DNA from: Alisma plantago-aquatica
Lineage: Eukaryota > Streptophyta > Magnoliopsida > Alismatales > Alismataceae
Assembly: GCA_963693085.1 (NCBI GenBank)
Contig: OY856412.1
Coordinates: forward strand, 1,123,825,244-1,123,889,243
Direction of reading: 5' to 3'
DNA length: 64,000 nt
Part shown: in pieces, positions 24,532 through 35,673 of the stretch
Numbering within the stretch: position 1 is the stretch's first letter
How the letters are laid out: each line of letters opens with the position of its first letter
Notes under the pieces: model-generated
What the model was told of the DNA's origin: nothing
Database searches by the model: none
The model's input: only the letters and a program-made list of their open reading frames with translations
Made by a program: the position numbers and the translations under genes

Positions 24532-26192
24532 CTAAGCAACTAGGCTATCTAAGTCCATAAGGTCATCATCATCAGAATCATCATCAGAAGCTTCAGGCTC
24601 ATAGTCATCATCTCCATCTGAAGGTGCAACAAAGGCAGCAACTTCACCTTTGTCACAAGAGGCACTAGCAATGCCATCATCATCAGAACCATCCTCATGG
24701 CCATCATCGTCAGATAACTCCTCGTCAGTAGCAACAGCTTCCTCTTCAACCTGGTCGGGCATGTGCTCATCGGCAAAAGGACCAAAATCATGACCGTGTC
24801 ACATGGCATTCTGCTCAGCCCATGACATACCAAGGTTATGCAGCTTCCGGGCTTGAGCTAAAGTGCAAGAAGAAGTGCCAAGTCCTACAAGCAAGGTAGC
24901 TATGGGTCCAACAGGGAGAGGTAGCACTCCAGGGGGAGGTCCACCAATAGAAAAGGGTGCATCAGGGAAAGCAACAGGTGAAAGGGCTGGGTAGAAGTGA
25001 TTATATGCATAGGAAGCATAATCACCACCTAGGTAGTGCTGGTAGGCAGGATAAGGATGGGTACAAGATAGGTTCAAAGAAGACATTATAGACCAGAGAT
25101 CTTGATGTAGATGCTCCTGAACTTGTAGGTTTTACGCCTACTGATGCACCATGTAACCCATGAGAGCTTCATTGGATACATGAAATGAGGCGTGAGCAGG
25201 ACAGGATGGTGATGGAGTTAGAGGTTCTTGGGTGGAGGTAGAGGCTTTAGGTGTGGTGGAAGAAAATGGAGGCAAAAATCTTTTCTTGATTGTGGTCTAA
25301 TTGATAGAAACTCCTTTTCTAGAAGGTTTGTAATGAAGTTCATGAAAAAGAGACTTCTCAATCGTAAAGGTGAAGAGACCACAAATCAAAGATGGGTAGG
25401 GAGGGTGGGTGCCACGAGTATTCTTCCTAAAGTCGAATCATATCATTTGGTGAAGAATGTATCTAGACCACTTGACTTTGATGTTTTTCAGTAGACAAAA
25501 CATAATCAATATGGTATTCTCTACAATTTCAATTGGATTCTTTTTGGAGTGAATATTGTAGTTGACTACCAAAGCGAGATTGCAGTTTTTTAGGTCTAAG
25601 ATAGAGGAAGGTAGGGTGAATTTCTTCTTGTAGGGAAACTGAGGCTTCTTCAAGAACTTATGTATGTTAGGGAGAGTGATATCATATTTCTTGTAGAAAG
25701 CCTCAAGGTCAAGGAGGTAAAAATACTCAGGATAGTCTTTCCTCCATGTGTCAGTTACCTCGGTACCATTGAAAGACATATTCAAGGTATCGTCTGAGAT
25801 TGTGAACTTCTTACCAGCAATCATGGAAGTGATAATCACTTGAGCATTAGGAGGGGGTACTAGAGTGTCATAGTTCCACGACAGATTAGTGTAGAATTCA
25901 TGAACTGCCTTATTGCTTGTCTTGGAATTGTGGAAGCACCAGTGTTCGATACTAGGGCAACTAGGTGATGATCATAAATCAACTCGAGTACCTCATATTG
26001 GAATTTTTGTTTAGCAGGTCTAGGCTCAAACAAAGAATGGATAGGAAATGGGTTTCTAGGAAGGAGCTCCTTGTACTGATTTAGAGCTTCGATTGAGACA
26101 AAGAAGGTATTGTCCTAGGGAATGAGGCGAGAGTTGGATGAGGATGAGGGAACTCCAGTAGGGATAGCTCTCTTTCTTCTATTTTTAGCCAT
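24532..26192 (-). pseudogene. extra 3' ORF of element A (plant-transposon-like domain, acidic tail)
   Basis: This ORF lies downstream of pol, between the RNase H position and the 3' LTR, where sireviruses carry an env-like gene. It starts at 26192 with a basic MAKNRRKRA peptide, which could be a nuclear signal. The segment at 25438-25839 (TDTWRKDYPEYF, LPNIHKFLKK, EIVENTILIMFCLLKNI) looks like the putative plant transposon protein domain, and an EALNQYKELLPRNPF run precedes it. A Pro/Tyr/Gly-rich region follows (24799-25086, YPAYQHYLGGDYASYAYNHF), then an Asp/Glu-rich tail with DDDSDDDD (24532-24762). Several stops and shifts break it, one after SRLIP near 26125. No membrane segment is evident. 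Function unknown; the domain match is from memory of the family. Confidence 0.7.
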
Positions 26193-26436
26193 AGAGGTGA
26201 AATGGAGAAGAATGGGAGCCAAAACTAGAATGTATCACCACCTAAGGTCATCTAACCACCTAGAGCTGATATGCAAAGGAGCTAGGAAGGTCGAATAAGG
26301 GTTGGTTAGGGCTAGGAGAGGGAAGGTTGGGGATAGTTGAGAGCTTGAGAGAGTTGGAGGAGGAATCGGTCGAATTTTCTCTAGTTGAGAGGGAGAATAG
26401 TCGACCGAACCCTACTTCAGTTTTGTTCCAGTCCAA

Positions 26437-28015
26437 TGATGTGCATATTTTATATCATCTTTTGGACCACTTTTGGTTGCATTTGTCAATCATTTTAACC
26501 CAATAATCACTCTTAATCATGCTAGATTTTCCATCTTTATTGTTGTCTTTACTTGCTCTATAGTTTTTTTATAGGTACAACAATTTGGCATCAAAACGAG
26601 GAGAAAATGCCATTATAACATCCATAAAGACATTCCCCAATCATCTAGACATTCAGAAAATCAATGTTGTTGAAACTGATAAAGACACCCCATGTCTTAA
26701 TTAAGACATGACGTGTCTTATGAAAGACACGACATGTCTTATTAAAGACACTCTGTGTCTTAGTCCAAAAATTATACATAGAACTCCTAGATTTTTAGCA
26801 AGACGTTGTATTTTATTAAAGACACCCCGTGTCTTATTAAAGACACATCATGTAACCTCCCAGAAATCGATCCAAACTATATTTATTGCATAAGACACAT
26901 TGTGACTTATAAAAGACATGTGTGACCTACATATTTCACTCAAATGCAAATTTAACTATTTCACACTTATATATACTACCCCAAGATGACTTGGAATAGT
27001 TAGCACAGACTATTTGGGACCTTTTGGAGTGGGACTCAAGCAAGGGAGAGCAAGGAGGAGTTGGAGGTGTTCTAAGGGAGAAAATTTAGTTTCTCAGGAG
27101 GGAAACTTCTTCTTCTTCCTTCTTCTCCAACAATTACAACAAGGATCTTCGTCGTTCTCTTATCTCCACTCAGAAGTGAAGCTTTTTTTAGAGTTTCCAG
27201 TACTAAGGACGGATTTGTGACTCCTATACCAGAGTCTCAAGTCTATTTTCCTCCTTCCACGGACATCCAAGTTTATTTCCTTCTAGTATGATGTCTAACA
27301 CTACTTTCTACTATTTGTATCTACTTTCTACAACCATGGACGAGTAGATCTCTTGTTCTTGGGCATGGGGGAGTAACCCCATGTCATAACATTATTGAAC
27401 ATAAATTTCATATATAATGCTAGTTATTTCACTGTTCTAAGGTTCATTGGTGTTTTATTCCTCTTACATGTTTTGTTGGCCACTTTGTATGTATGATTTA
27501 TGTTCTTTGTATAATATGGGAAGATGTGCATAAGAGTGAGGAGATGTACCTTAGATGCACTACCTTTACCACGGGAGTGGATGGGATGTGTTGGGGAACA
27601 AAGGTTTGTAGTTCGAATCTAAATATATCCACGGGAGTGGTATATAAGATTGGGACTATTTTACACTACCGGGAGGTGGGTGTAGGATACATGCCTCCCT
27701 TGTGTTATTTCTAGTGTTCTTGATATCTGTCACTCTTCATGTTATGATGTGGATGTGAAACCCTATCCTCAAGAATCTCTAATCCAAATTGATCCTTGAT
27801 ACAAGAGTTTTCTATTTTAGTTCATTTTCTTTTAATTGCTTAGTTAACATAACAAAATCCCTCTTGCTAAAAATATCTAGATTGTTGAAGTTAAATACCC
27901 TTGAACCTAGCAATACCTTGCTCCTTGGATGACCTCGATAATACCACATGCACCTATGTACTTGTGGGGTATTGTTCGAGTTTATAAATATTAAAACTTG
28001 TGCACACAGCCAACA
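26437..28015 (+). repeat. 5' LTR of element F
   Basis: It is 1579 bp, from TGATGTGC to AGCCAACA. Bases 26957-28015 align closely with 30947-32015. A TATATATA box lies near 26968. The upstream region holds a hairpin array (26680-26930). Confidence 0.85.
26680..26930. repeat. AAGACAC/GTGTCTT hairpin array in the F LTR
   Basis: The run from 26680 to 26765 is a chain of inverted repeats: AAGACAC or AAGACAT, a 3-5 base centre, then GTGTCTT or TGTCTTA, repeated about every 22-24 bases. More copies occur at 26815-26850 and 26890-26920. It sits upstream of the TATA box, where enhancer-type repeats of LTRs lie, and is missing from the truncated right LTR. Confidence 0.8.
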
Positions 28016-28021
28016 AGTTTT

Positions 28022-28039
28022 TGACATTGTTTCCAGGGA
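28022..28039 (+). other. decayed primer-binding site of element F
   Basis: TGACATTGTTTCCAGGGA lies seven bases after the LTR end. It matches the TGGCGCCGTTGCCGGGGA site of Athila/Tat-like elements at 12 of 18 positions, and five of the six differences are transitions, as expected for methylated cytosine decay. Confidence 0.65.
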
Positions 28040-28402
28040 GCATCAGTATTTTTGTTAGTATAAGAAGTGTTGAATTTTAAACGAGACTAGATCACCCCAC
28101 CACCTGTCATATCCACCATCATTCTTTCCATCATGATCATCATCATTATCTTATTTTTGTATCTTCCATTTTCTTTCTTGTACTTCACTCACCTTCTTTA
28201 CTTGCAGGACTATATGAGGTGATCCAAAAGGGGTGTTGAACCTTCCACATGTTTTGACCCCAAACTTGAGCATAATGTTTGCAGCCTTCAAAAAGCAAAG
28301 ATGAGTGAAACTCAAACGGATCCATAGGACTCACAAACATCATCACCAACATCTTCACCACCATCTTCACCCAAACATCCATCTCAACAAGAAAAACCAA
28401 TC

Positions 28403-29741
28403 ATGGAAGATGACCGTCCCCTTAAAGACTTCATTGTTCCAGATGCTAAAAAAATCAATGGGGCCATCAATATCCCAGTGATTGAGGCAAATGATTTTTC
28501 TATCAGCCCTACAATTATACAAATGATATAGTAGAATCAATTTGGAGGGAAACCTATGGAGGATCAGAACCTCCATATTGTTGAATTTCTACAATTGCTA
28601 AGCACTTTTAAAATAGATGGTATTCCTAGTGATGCAGTTTGTGTTCTTCTTTTCCCCTTCTCATTGAGAGATAGAGCCAAGGCGTGGCTCTATTCTTTGC
28701 CAAGAAACTCCATCAATAGCTGGGAGGAACTCATCAAAGTTTTCTTAGACAAATATTTTCGACCAAGAAAAACCACACAATTGAGGAGTCAGCTCATCAT
28801 TTTTCTCAAAGGCATGGAGATACCTTGTATGACACATGGGAAAGGTTCAAAGACCTTCAACATCTTTGTCCACACCATGGTTTAAGCAACTAGATTCAAT
28901 TGCAAACTTTCTATAATGGCTTATTCTACAATACAAGGATATCTATTGATGATGTTGCAAATGGTTCTTTAATGAACAAATCATACAGGGATGCTTATGC
29001 CATTATTGAAGACATGGCACTTAATAATTGCCAATGGAGTCCTGACTGGAGAAGCCAAACTTCTTCTTCAAGCTCTATTTTTGGAAAGCAAGCCACTGAA
29101 GAAATGTGTGATGCATGTGGGGCAATAGAACATACTCCTTATTCATGGTTTGTCTCACCATCACAATTTGAAGAGATGTCGAAGCTCAACAACAATGTCA
29201 ACTATAATTTCTTCCAACAACAACAACATTTTCAGCCCAAGCCGAGTTTGGAGTCCATGCTTGAGACCTTTGTCTCAACTCAAATTCAGCACAACGATGA
29301 GCTTCATCAACAAAGGGAGCTTCTAAAGGATGCTATTTTTCAACTTTCTTCTAAGGTGGATGGGATTTCCACTCACAGTAGGATGTTGGAGAATCAAATT
29401 GCTCAACAAGCTCTTTCTAATCAAAATGCACTCTCCAATTCCTTGCCTAATGAACCACAAATACATTCAAGGGAGATATTCACATCAATTACCTTGAGGA
29501 CTGGAGTTGCTACAGAAGAACCTCCTTCATTGTCACATATAATATCATATGAAGTTGTTGACTCCAATATAGGCAATGATGTTGAAGCTCAAAGCAAGAA
29601 ATATGCATATGCTCCTAAGGATGATATTTCAAATAAGACAAGTGCCCCTTCACAACACAAATTTGATACAATGCTTGGTGATGACAAAATTCTCTTTGAA
29701 TCAGATGTTGATTATTTTGAATAAGAGATTGAAGGGACATA
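28403..29741 (+). pseudogene. gag of element F (Retrotrans_gag)
   Basis: The frame opens at ATG 28403 (MEDDRPLKDFIVPDAKKING) and runs in frame into FPFSLRDRAKAWLYSLP and INSWEELIKVFLDKYFRP, the core of the Retrotrans_gag domain that forms the particle. Two adjacent TAG codons at 28529-28534 replace what relatives have as two glutamines. A frameshift near 28815 and a TAG in place of Trp near 28889 break it again. Gag continues at 28900-29724 with TFYNGL and EDMALNNCQW, then a CDACGAIEH knuckle whose final Cys position reads Trp (PYSW). A Gln-rich coiled tail follows. It would be dead without repair of at least four lesions. Confidence 0.88.
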
Positions 29742-30946
29742 CAATATTGAAGTCCAGAATACATTTCCTATTACAAATCATAAGTGTCGATCTTCAGGCC
29801 CAATAAAAGAGATATTAACAAAGAGGCATAGATCCTTAGCACAACAATTTCCAGCCTCAAACCAAAGCAATTGACCTCCATCTTCACCATTCACCATGAC
29901 AGGTATCCAGTTGCAATCCTCTTGAGTTTGTTATATGTAGTGAAGACACTGTACATTTCAAGCTTAGGGGGAGAGCAATCAGTCAGTAGTATAGTTTTAT
30001 TTGCATTTTATCATCTTTTTCTTAGTTTTTGTTTTCAATTCGATTCTTCTCGTGGAAAACCCAGTATGATATGAGGCTTTTTTATATAAGTGCATTGAAT
30101 CCTTTCTATACCAAACTGATTGTCCTCTTTTGTTGAGAAATATCACTTGTAGGAATTGTAAAAGGCATGCACTAATCAAATGAAACCTTTTGGCCATCAA
30201 TATGTGCTTAACTATGGTTTATGCTTCTAGCCTGAACATTCATCTTTCACATCCTTGATTTCTTAAACATGTAATGGTTTCAATTTTTGTGAGTAAATCA
30301 ACTATACAACATCATTTAGAATGCGGGATGACCTTGCCAAGCTCTTAGTGTATTTTCAACCACTCTTTTAGTGAAAATTTTTGAAAACAAATGAATGAAA
30401 TCTAGCTAATGTTGCAATTTAGTTGACTCTCCTATGTTGTGAAAAAAAAAATTTCTTTTGTATTATTTCACCCTCATACCCCATAAAAGATGGCTAACCT
30501 GCCCACATATCATGCTAGCCTAGTATAAGTCTGATCTGGCCATGATGATTAGGTGGTATGTCTTAAAAGAGGGTAAAATACCCCAACTGGCACTTCATGT
30601 GTGCATAAGACTACATTAGCAACCGAGTGCCAGAATCCATAATCCATTGTCATATCCTTTTTGGGAAAGAAGGAGAGTACAACTAAAAATTTTAATTTTA
30701 ACTAAGATTTTATCATTTGTATCCTTAATAGTTAAGAGTTTGAGTTGCACATCCACTAATTGTTTGGCTTAGTCATCCAAATTCTACTTAATGTTGTTTG
30801 ACTGATTGATTGTTGAACTAAAAATCTCTTTCTTGGGTGTTTAAGTTGAACTGATGGCTATGAGTATAAACATGTTGATCATGCTTGGTTTGGTCTTGTA
30901 CACATCTTTCTTTTCATTTAATCTATGCATGAACTTGACAATTCCT
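29742..30946 (+). other. F element 3' non-coding region with polypurine tract
   Basis: No pol domain is present. A short stretch ending AAGCTTAGGGGGAGAGC (about 29960-29976) resembles the end of pol plus polypurine tract of Athila/Tat-like elements, so gag seems joined almost directly to the end of pol. The remaining 970 bp hold no frame. The start of the 3' LTR cannot be found here. Confidence 0.6.
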
Positions 30947-32015
30947 TCATTTAACTGTCTCACACTTATATATATGACCCCAAGTTGTCTTAAGACAGTT
31001 AGCACAGACTATTTGGGACCTTTTAGAGTGTGACTCAAGCAAGGGAGAGGAAGGAGGAGTTAGGAGTGTTTCAAGGGAGAAAAGTTGGTTTCTCGGGAGG
31101 GAAAATTCTTCTTCTTCCTTCTTCTCTAACAATTGCAGCAAGGATCTCTTCCGTTCTCTTCTCTCCACTCAGAAGTGAAGCTTTCTGGAGAATTTCCTGC
31201 ATCAAGGATGGATTTGTGACTCCTATACTGAAGTTTCAAGTCTATCTTCCTTCTTCTACATGAATCCAAGTTTATTTTCTTCTATTATGATGTATAATAC
31301 TACTTTATACTATTTGTATCTACTTTATACAGCCATGGACGAGTAGATCTCTTGTTCTTGGGCATGTGGGAGTAACTCCTATGTCATAACATTATTGAAC
31401 ATGAATTTCATATATAATACTAGTTATTTCACTGTTCTAAGGTTCATCGGTGTTTTATTCCTCTTACATGCTTTGATGGCCACTTTGTATGTATGATTTC
31501 TGCTCTTTATATAATCTGGGAAGATGAGCATAGGAGTAAGGAGATGTACCTTATCTACACTACCTTGACCACAAGAGTGGTTGGGATGTGTTTGGGAACA
31601 AAGGTTTGTAGTCTGATTCTAAATATATCCAAGGGAGTGGTATATAAAGTTGGGACTATTTTACACTACCGGGAGGTGGGTGTAGGATACATGCCTCCCT
31701 TGTGTTATTGCTAGTGTTCTTGATCTTTGTCATTCTTCATGTTATGATGTGGATGTGAAACCCTATCCTCAAGAACCCCTAATCCAAATTGATCCTTGAT
31801 ACAAGTATTTTCTATTTTAGTTCATTTCCTTTTAATTGCTTAGTTAACATAACAAAACCCCTCTTGTTAGAAAAATCTAGATTGTTGAAGCTCAATACTC
31901 TTGTGCCTAGCAATACCTTACTCCTTGGATGACCTCGATAATACTACATGTACTCGTATACTTGCAGGGTAGTGTTTGAGTTTATAAATATTGAAACTTG
32001 CACACACAGCCAACA
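30947..32015 (+). repeat. 3' LTR of element F, 5'-truncated
   Basis: This segment matches 26957-28015 with scattered substitutions and ends AGCCAACA. The first 500 bp of the LTR, including the hairpin array, is not present. The two LTRs each contain a similar 73-codon frame (27493-27714 and 31493-31714), which is LTR duplication and not a gene pair. Confidence 0.85.
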
Positions 32016-32149
32016 CCCAACCATAAGTCGAGTTCTGTGATATGGAAACCCGACCAAATGGCTTTTTACAAAAGCTCTCGGCCACCAATCAGTCGAGTTG
32101 GCAACTCGAACGACAGATGTTATGTCCCAACTTTAGAAATATTAGTTTC

Positions 32150-32420
32150 TAGCTTGTTTTGGTAGACCCACTTGGTGCCAATGATATTTTTATCACATGG
32201 TCTTGGCACTAGAGTCCACACTTTGTTCTTCTCGAATTGCATTAGTTCTTCCTGCATGGCTAGGATCCACTCATCATCCCCAAGAGCTTCTTTGACATTC
32301 TTTGGATTGAGTTGTGAGATGAAGTCATTGTTGGCTTGTTCTTTGTTGTAAGCGGCTGGCCCACGTCTTCACTCTTTAAAAAGGGTCACCTATGATTAGC
32401 TATTTAGGATGATTCTTTGC
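32150..32420 (-). pseudogene. stub of RT in element A; catalytic core and RNase H deleted
   Basis: The minus strand reads WILAMQEELMQFEKNKVWTL and then IIGTKWVYQNKLE, the conserved start of copia reverse transcriptase. It then breaks off at about 32150 into the region that precedes the extra ORF (TTTCTAAAGTTGGG, matching B at 50660-50675). The YVDD active site and the whole of RNase H are absent, so element A cannot encode a working polymerase. Confidence 0.8.
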
Positions 32421-33830
32421 AAAGTGTGGAGTTGAATCCTTCTTTTCTTCATCTATCTCTTCTTCTTGAGTGGCCACCTCTTTTCCCTTTTAGGTAATGT
32501 TGAGTTCTTTCAAGATAGGAATTACTTCTTCTGCAACATCATCATTATCAATATCCTTGGAAATAGAGGGGTTGGTCTCAATAAATTTAACATTAATAAA
32601 TTCTTCTATTTTAGATAGATCAACATTATACACTCTATAATCCTTGCTAGTAGTGCTATAGCCAAGAAAGAAAACCTTGTATGATTTCAAATCAAACTTG
32701 TCAAGAGAATCTTTTATGTTTAAAACAAAACAAGGACACCTGGAAATATTAAAATACTCAATAGAAGGATTCCTACCATGTCATATCTCATAGGGGGGTT
32801 TCTTCAAAGAAGGATGTGTGAAAACCCAATTCTGCACAAAACATGAGGTACTAACGGCTTCATCCCAAAATTTCTTTAGAGTGTCATACTCTAAAATCAT
32901 GGTCCTAGACATTTCCTATAGTGGCATGTTCTTCCTCTCTACAACCCCATTTTGTTGAGGTGTTCAAGGTGAAGAAACGTTATGTGCATATCCAGACTCT
33001 TCACAAAAGTGTTCAAAAAGATCAATTTCAAATTCTCCCCCATGATCACTATGGATGGAAATAATCTGGCAAGAAGCATCATTTTCAACTCATTTACAAA
33101 AGCTAGAGAAAACATCAAGCGTATCACTCTTAGAAATGAGAAAGAAGGTCCAAGTATATTGAGAAAAATCATCGACAATAACAAGACAATACTTGAACCC
33201 CCAAAGTGATTGAGTTCTCGTAGGTCAAAATAGATCAATATGGAGAAGTTCAAGAGCTCTCTTGGTATTAAGGACTCCTTTGGATTTGAAGGAGGACTTG
33301 GTTTGATTTCCTTGGGTGCAAGGTTTGTATTCCTCATCCTTTTCAAATCCCATTTGGTAAGTCCCTTGACCAAGTCCCTTTTGCTCAACTTCTTCAATTG
33401 ATGCATATTTACATGACCTAGCTGATGATGCCAAGGAGAAATATCATTTGAATTGACTATAAGGCATCTACCAATAATAGGATTAATATAGTCAAGCACA
33501 ATTACATAAAGATTATCATTCCTCGTTCCCTTATATATGACATGGTAAGTGAGGGAACCTTGGAACAAGCATTCAAAAGAAGTAAATAGCACAAGGTAAC
33601 CATTATCACATAATTGACTAACACTTATTAAATTGTGATGTAGGCCATCCACAAAGAGAACATTCTTGATACAAAAGGATTCACCTACATCACCCTCACC
33701 TTTTACCTTACCTTTCTTGTTGTCCTCTAAAGTGAGCGAACCTCCTTTATTCTTTGTGAAATTGTTGAAATGGTTTATATCACCTGCCATGTGCTTTTTG
33801 TAGCCACTATCAACAATCGAATTTTCTTTT
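32421..33830 (-). pseudogene. element A protease, GAG-pre-integrase and integrase
   Basis: The protease active site reads I-V-D-S-G (codons at about 33803-33815), so the catalytic Asp and Gly are kept, followed by KKHMAGD. The next 283-residue frame (32939-33790) contains NVLFVDGLHHNLISVSQLCD, the GAG-pre-integrase signature, and the WHHQLGHVNMHQLKKLSK zinc-binding start of integrase. A frameshift near 33350 moves the YKPCTQG and ALELLHIDLF part into another frame (33225-33434). The C-terminal integrase part with KVFFLGYSTTSKDYRVYNVD is at 32490-32690. Confidence 0.85.
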
Positions 33831-33880
33831 TCCTACAATAAAGGAGAGTGTCAGTTCCCAACTCAAACTTTGGGATTTGG

Positions 33881-35470
33881 TGTTAGCTTGGGGACCCATT
33901 TTGAAAGATCTAGAGGGGGTGAGTATAGATTTTTTATAATTTAAAAATAAGTAAAACACTCAACCAAAGAAGGAGGATGAAACAAGGAAGAGACTTGTGT
34001 TTAGAGTGGTTCCAACCTTTGAATTCAAAGGTGGTAAGTACACTACCCAATTGTCTCCAATTGGGATTTTACAAGTGATTATTTTATTTACCTCTTAAGG
34101 ATGTTATAATAAAATACAATCACCTTCCTTGAAGTAGCCTTCTCTTAGAAGTAGCCTCACCCTCTTTAAGTAGCCTTCTTTGAAGTAACTTCAGCTTTTA
34201 GAGCAGTCTGCTCCTCCTAGTAGTAGCTCCACCACCTTGACATAACCTTCCTTTAGAAGTAGCTACAACCTCCCTTGAATCATCTTTCCTTGAAGTAATC
34301 TCAAGAACCTCTTGAAGCAGCTTTCTTCACCAATAAGTAACTTCAACCAAGCTCCCCCAAGCAATCTCTACATTTTCGGAGTAGCCAAGGAGCATAAGTA
34401 GCTTTAACATGTGAAGGTTGATTGGAAGAAAGGAAGTACACTAATTGTGTATAGCGATTTGATCCTATATCAAGTGTTAGACCTCTCAAACCACTTAGGA
34501 TGGACGTTGCTATAAGGTGGATAAGAGGCTATGGCTATAGGATACAAATTTGGAGCTTGTAGAACAATATGGTAAGTGTTGCTTAGCTTTGTTTCTCACT
34601 AGAATGTAATCTCAAGTGTATATTATGTGTTTTAGGTGTCCTAAGACCTCTCTTATTTATAGGAATGGTTTGCAAGTACTTAGGGATGTTCCAAGGAGTC
34701 TCTAGAGTGTTCTTAGTGCTTAACTGGCCATTAGGTGTACATTAGTTGGCTAGCAATGGCTCATTTGTTCGTGCTTTTAAGAACAATTCAAAACCTTTCT
34801 CGATCAACAAGTATGTCGACCGAGCAGTATCTCGATCTAGCATTTCTTTGATCGGGGTTGGGTTTATGTAAAGTATGTAGCAATGTCTATTTTCACCTCC
34901 CAAATACTACCCACTTGGTCTAACGGTCACAAGCCTTGGACCGAGTTTTGCTCGGTTGATAATATGTTCGACCAAACCCCATTTTAGAGCACAAATGTAT
35001 AAGTTATTGAACAATTCTCATAAGTTCGACCGAAGTGGTTCTCAATCGACAAAAACTTCAAATGAGTATGCCTCTATCGACAAGTTTCTCAACAAAGGAT
35101 ATCTTTGTTTCAGACTTGTGAATCACCTATTAAGTGTGTGTTTCAATGAGTGGTGGTGGCTCTAACTTTAGGGAAAACCTATCTAAGGGTTATGAGTGGA
35201 TAGGGAAGATTTAATGCTTGATTGAAATGATGTCTGAGTACTTGTAGATTATATTTTTTACAAGTATTTACATTTGAGTACAATCATGAACACATATACA
35301 ATTAAGTGCATTTGATCTTCAATTTGCATTGATCTTCAATTTTCCACTCAGTAGAATTTCCTTATTATCTTGAACCCTAAAATACTCATATATCACGTTA
35401 GATCCACAAGCATGAAATGTTAGTTATCATCAAAATAAAGGGTATATTAATGTCCAATTTAGCCAACACA
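33881..35470 (-). repeat. solo LTR E inside element A
   Basis: The 1.59 kb segment starts TGTTAGCTTGGG and soon shows the GATCTAGAGGGGGTGAGTATAG block of the A/B/C LTR family, a TTATTTATAGG box near 34650 and GTCGACC/CTCGATC motifs at 34795-35090, and ends GCCAACA. It separates the protease from the rest of gag in A. TTTGG lies on both sides (33876-33880 and 35476-35480), but with seven extra bases at the right, so the target duplication is uncertain. An AGTAGC-rich degenerate repeat fills 34130-34410. Confidence 0.7.
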
Positions 35471-35673
35471 TCATCTTTGGGTTGGTCCCCTTAGGCTTGT
35501 AAGGAAAATAAGTAGAAGAATGATCGTCACTTTTACAATGAGAGAAAATCATAGGTTTCTTAGAGTTAGAAGACTATCTAATGAAAAGAGGAGTTTCCTT
35601 ACTCTTTTTCTTACCTTTATCCTTACTCTTTCCCTTAGGATCTCCCCTACAAATCCCAAACCACTACTACCAC

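Larger units (their letters stand above)
26437..32015 (+). mobile_element. element F: gag-only (TR-GAG-like) Ty3/gypsy-type element
   Basis: A plus-strand LTR element is inserted in element A upstream of its extra ORF. It is bounded by TGATGTGC at 26437 and CAACA at 32015, with TCCAA (26432-26436) and CCCAA (32016-32020) as a 4-of-5 target duplication. The flanking text of A joins correctly across it when compared with B at 50540-50580. The interior has a degraded gag and a polypurine tract but no protease, RT or integrase. The right LTR has lost its first 500 bp. It most resembles Athila/Tat-type gypsy gag and PBS. Confidence 0.85.

Noticed and set aside
24549..24833. Met/Leu-rich frame overlapping the acidic tail of the extra ORF
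   Set aside because: It is a frame-shifted reading of the acidic codons; the acidic frame is the one conserved between A and B.
27493..31714. Two similar 73-codon frames (27493-27714 and 31493-31714) that look like a duplicated gene
   Set aside because: They lie at the same place in the two LTRs of element F, so they are copies of LTR sequence and have no recognised domain.
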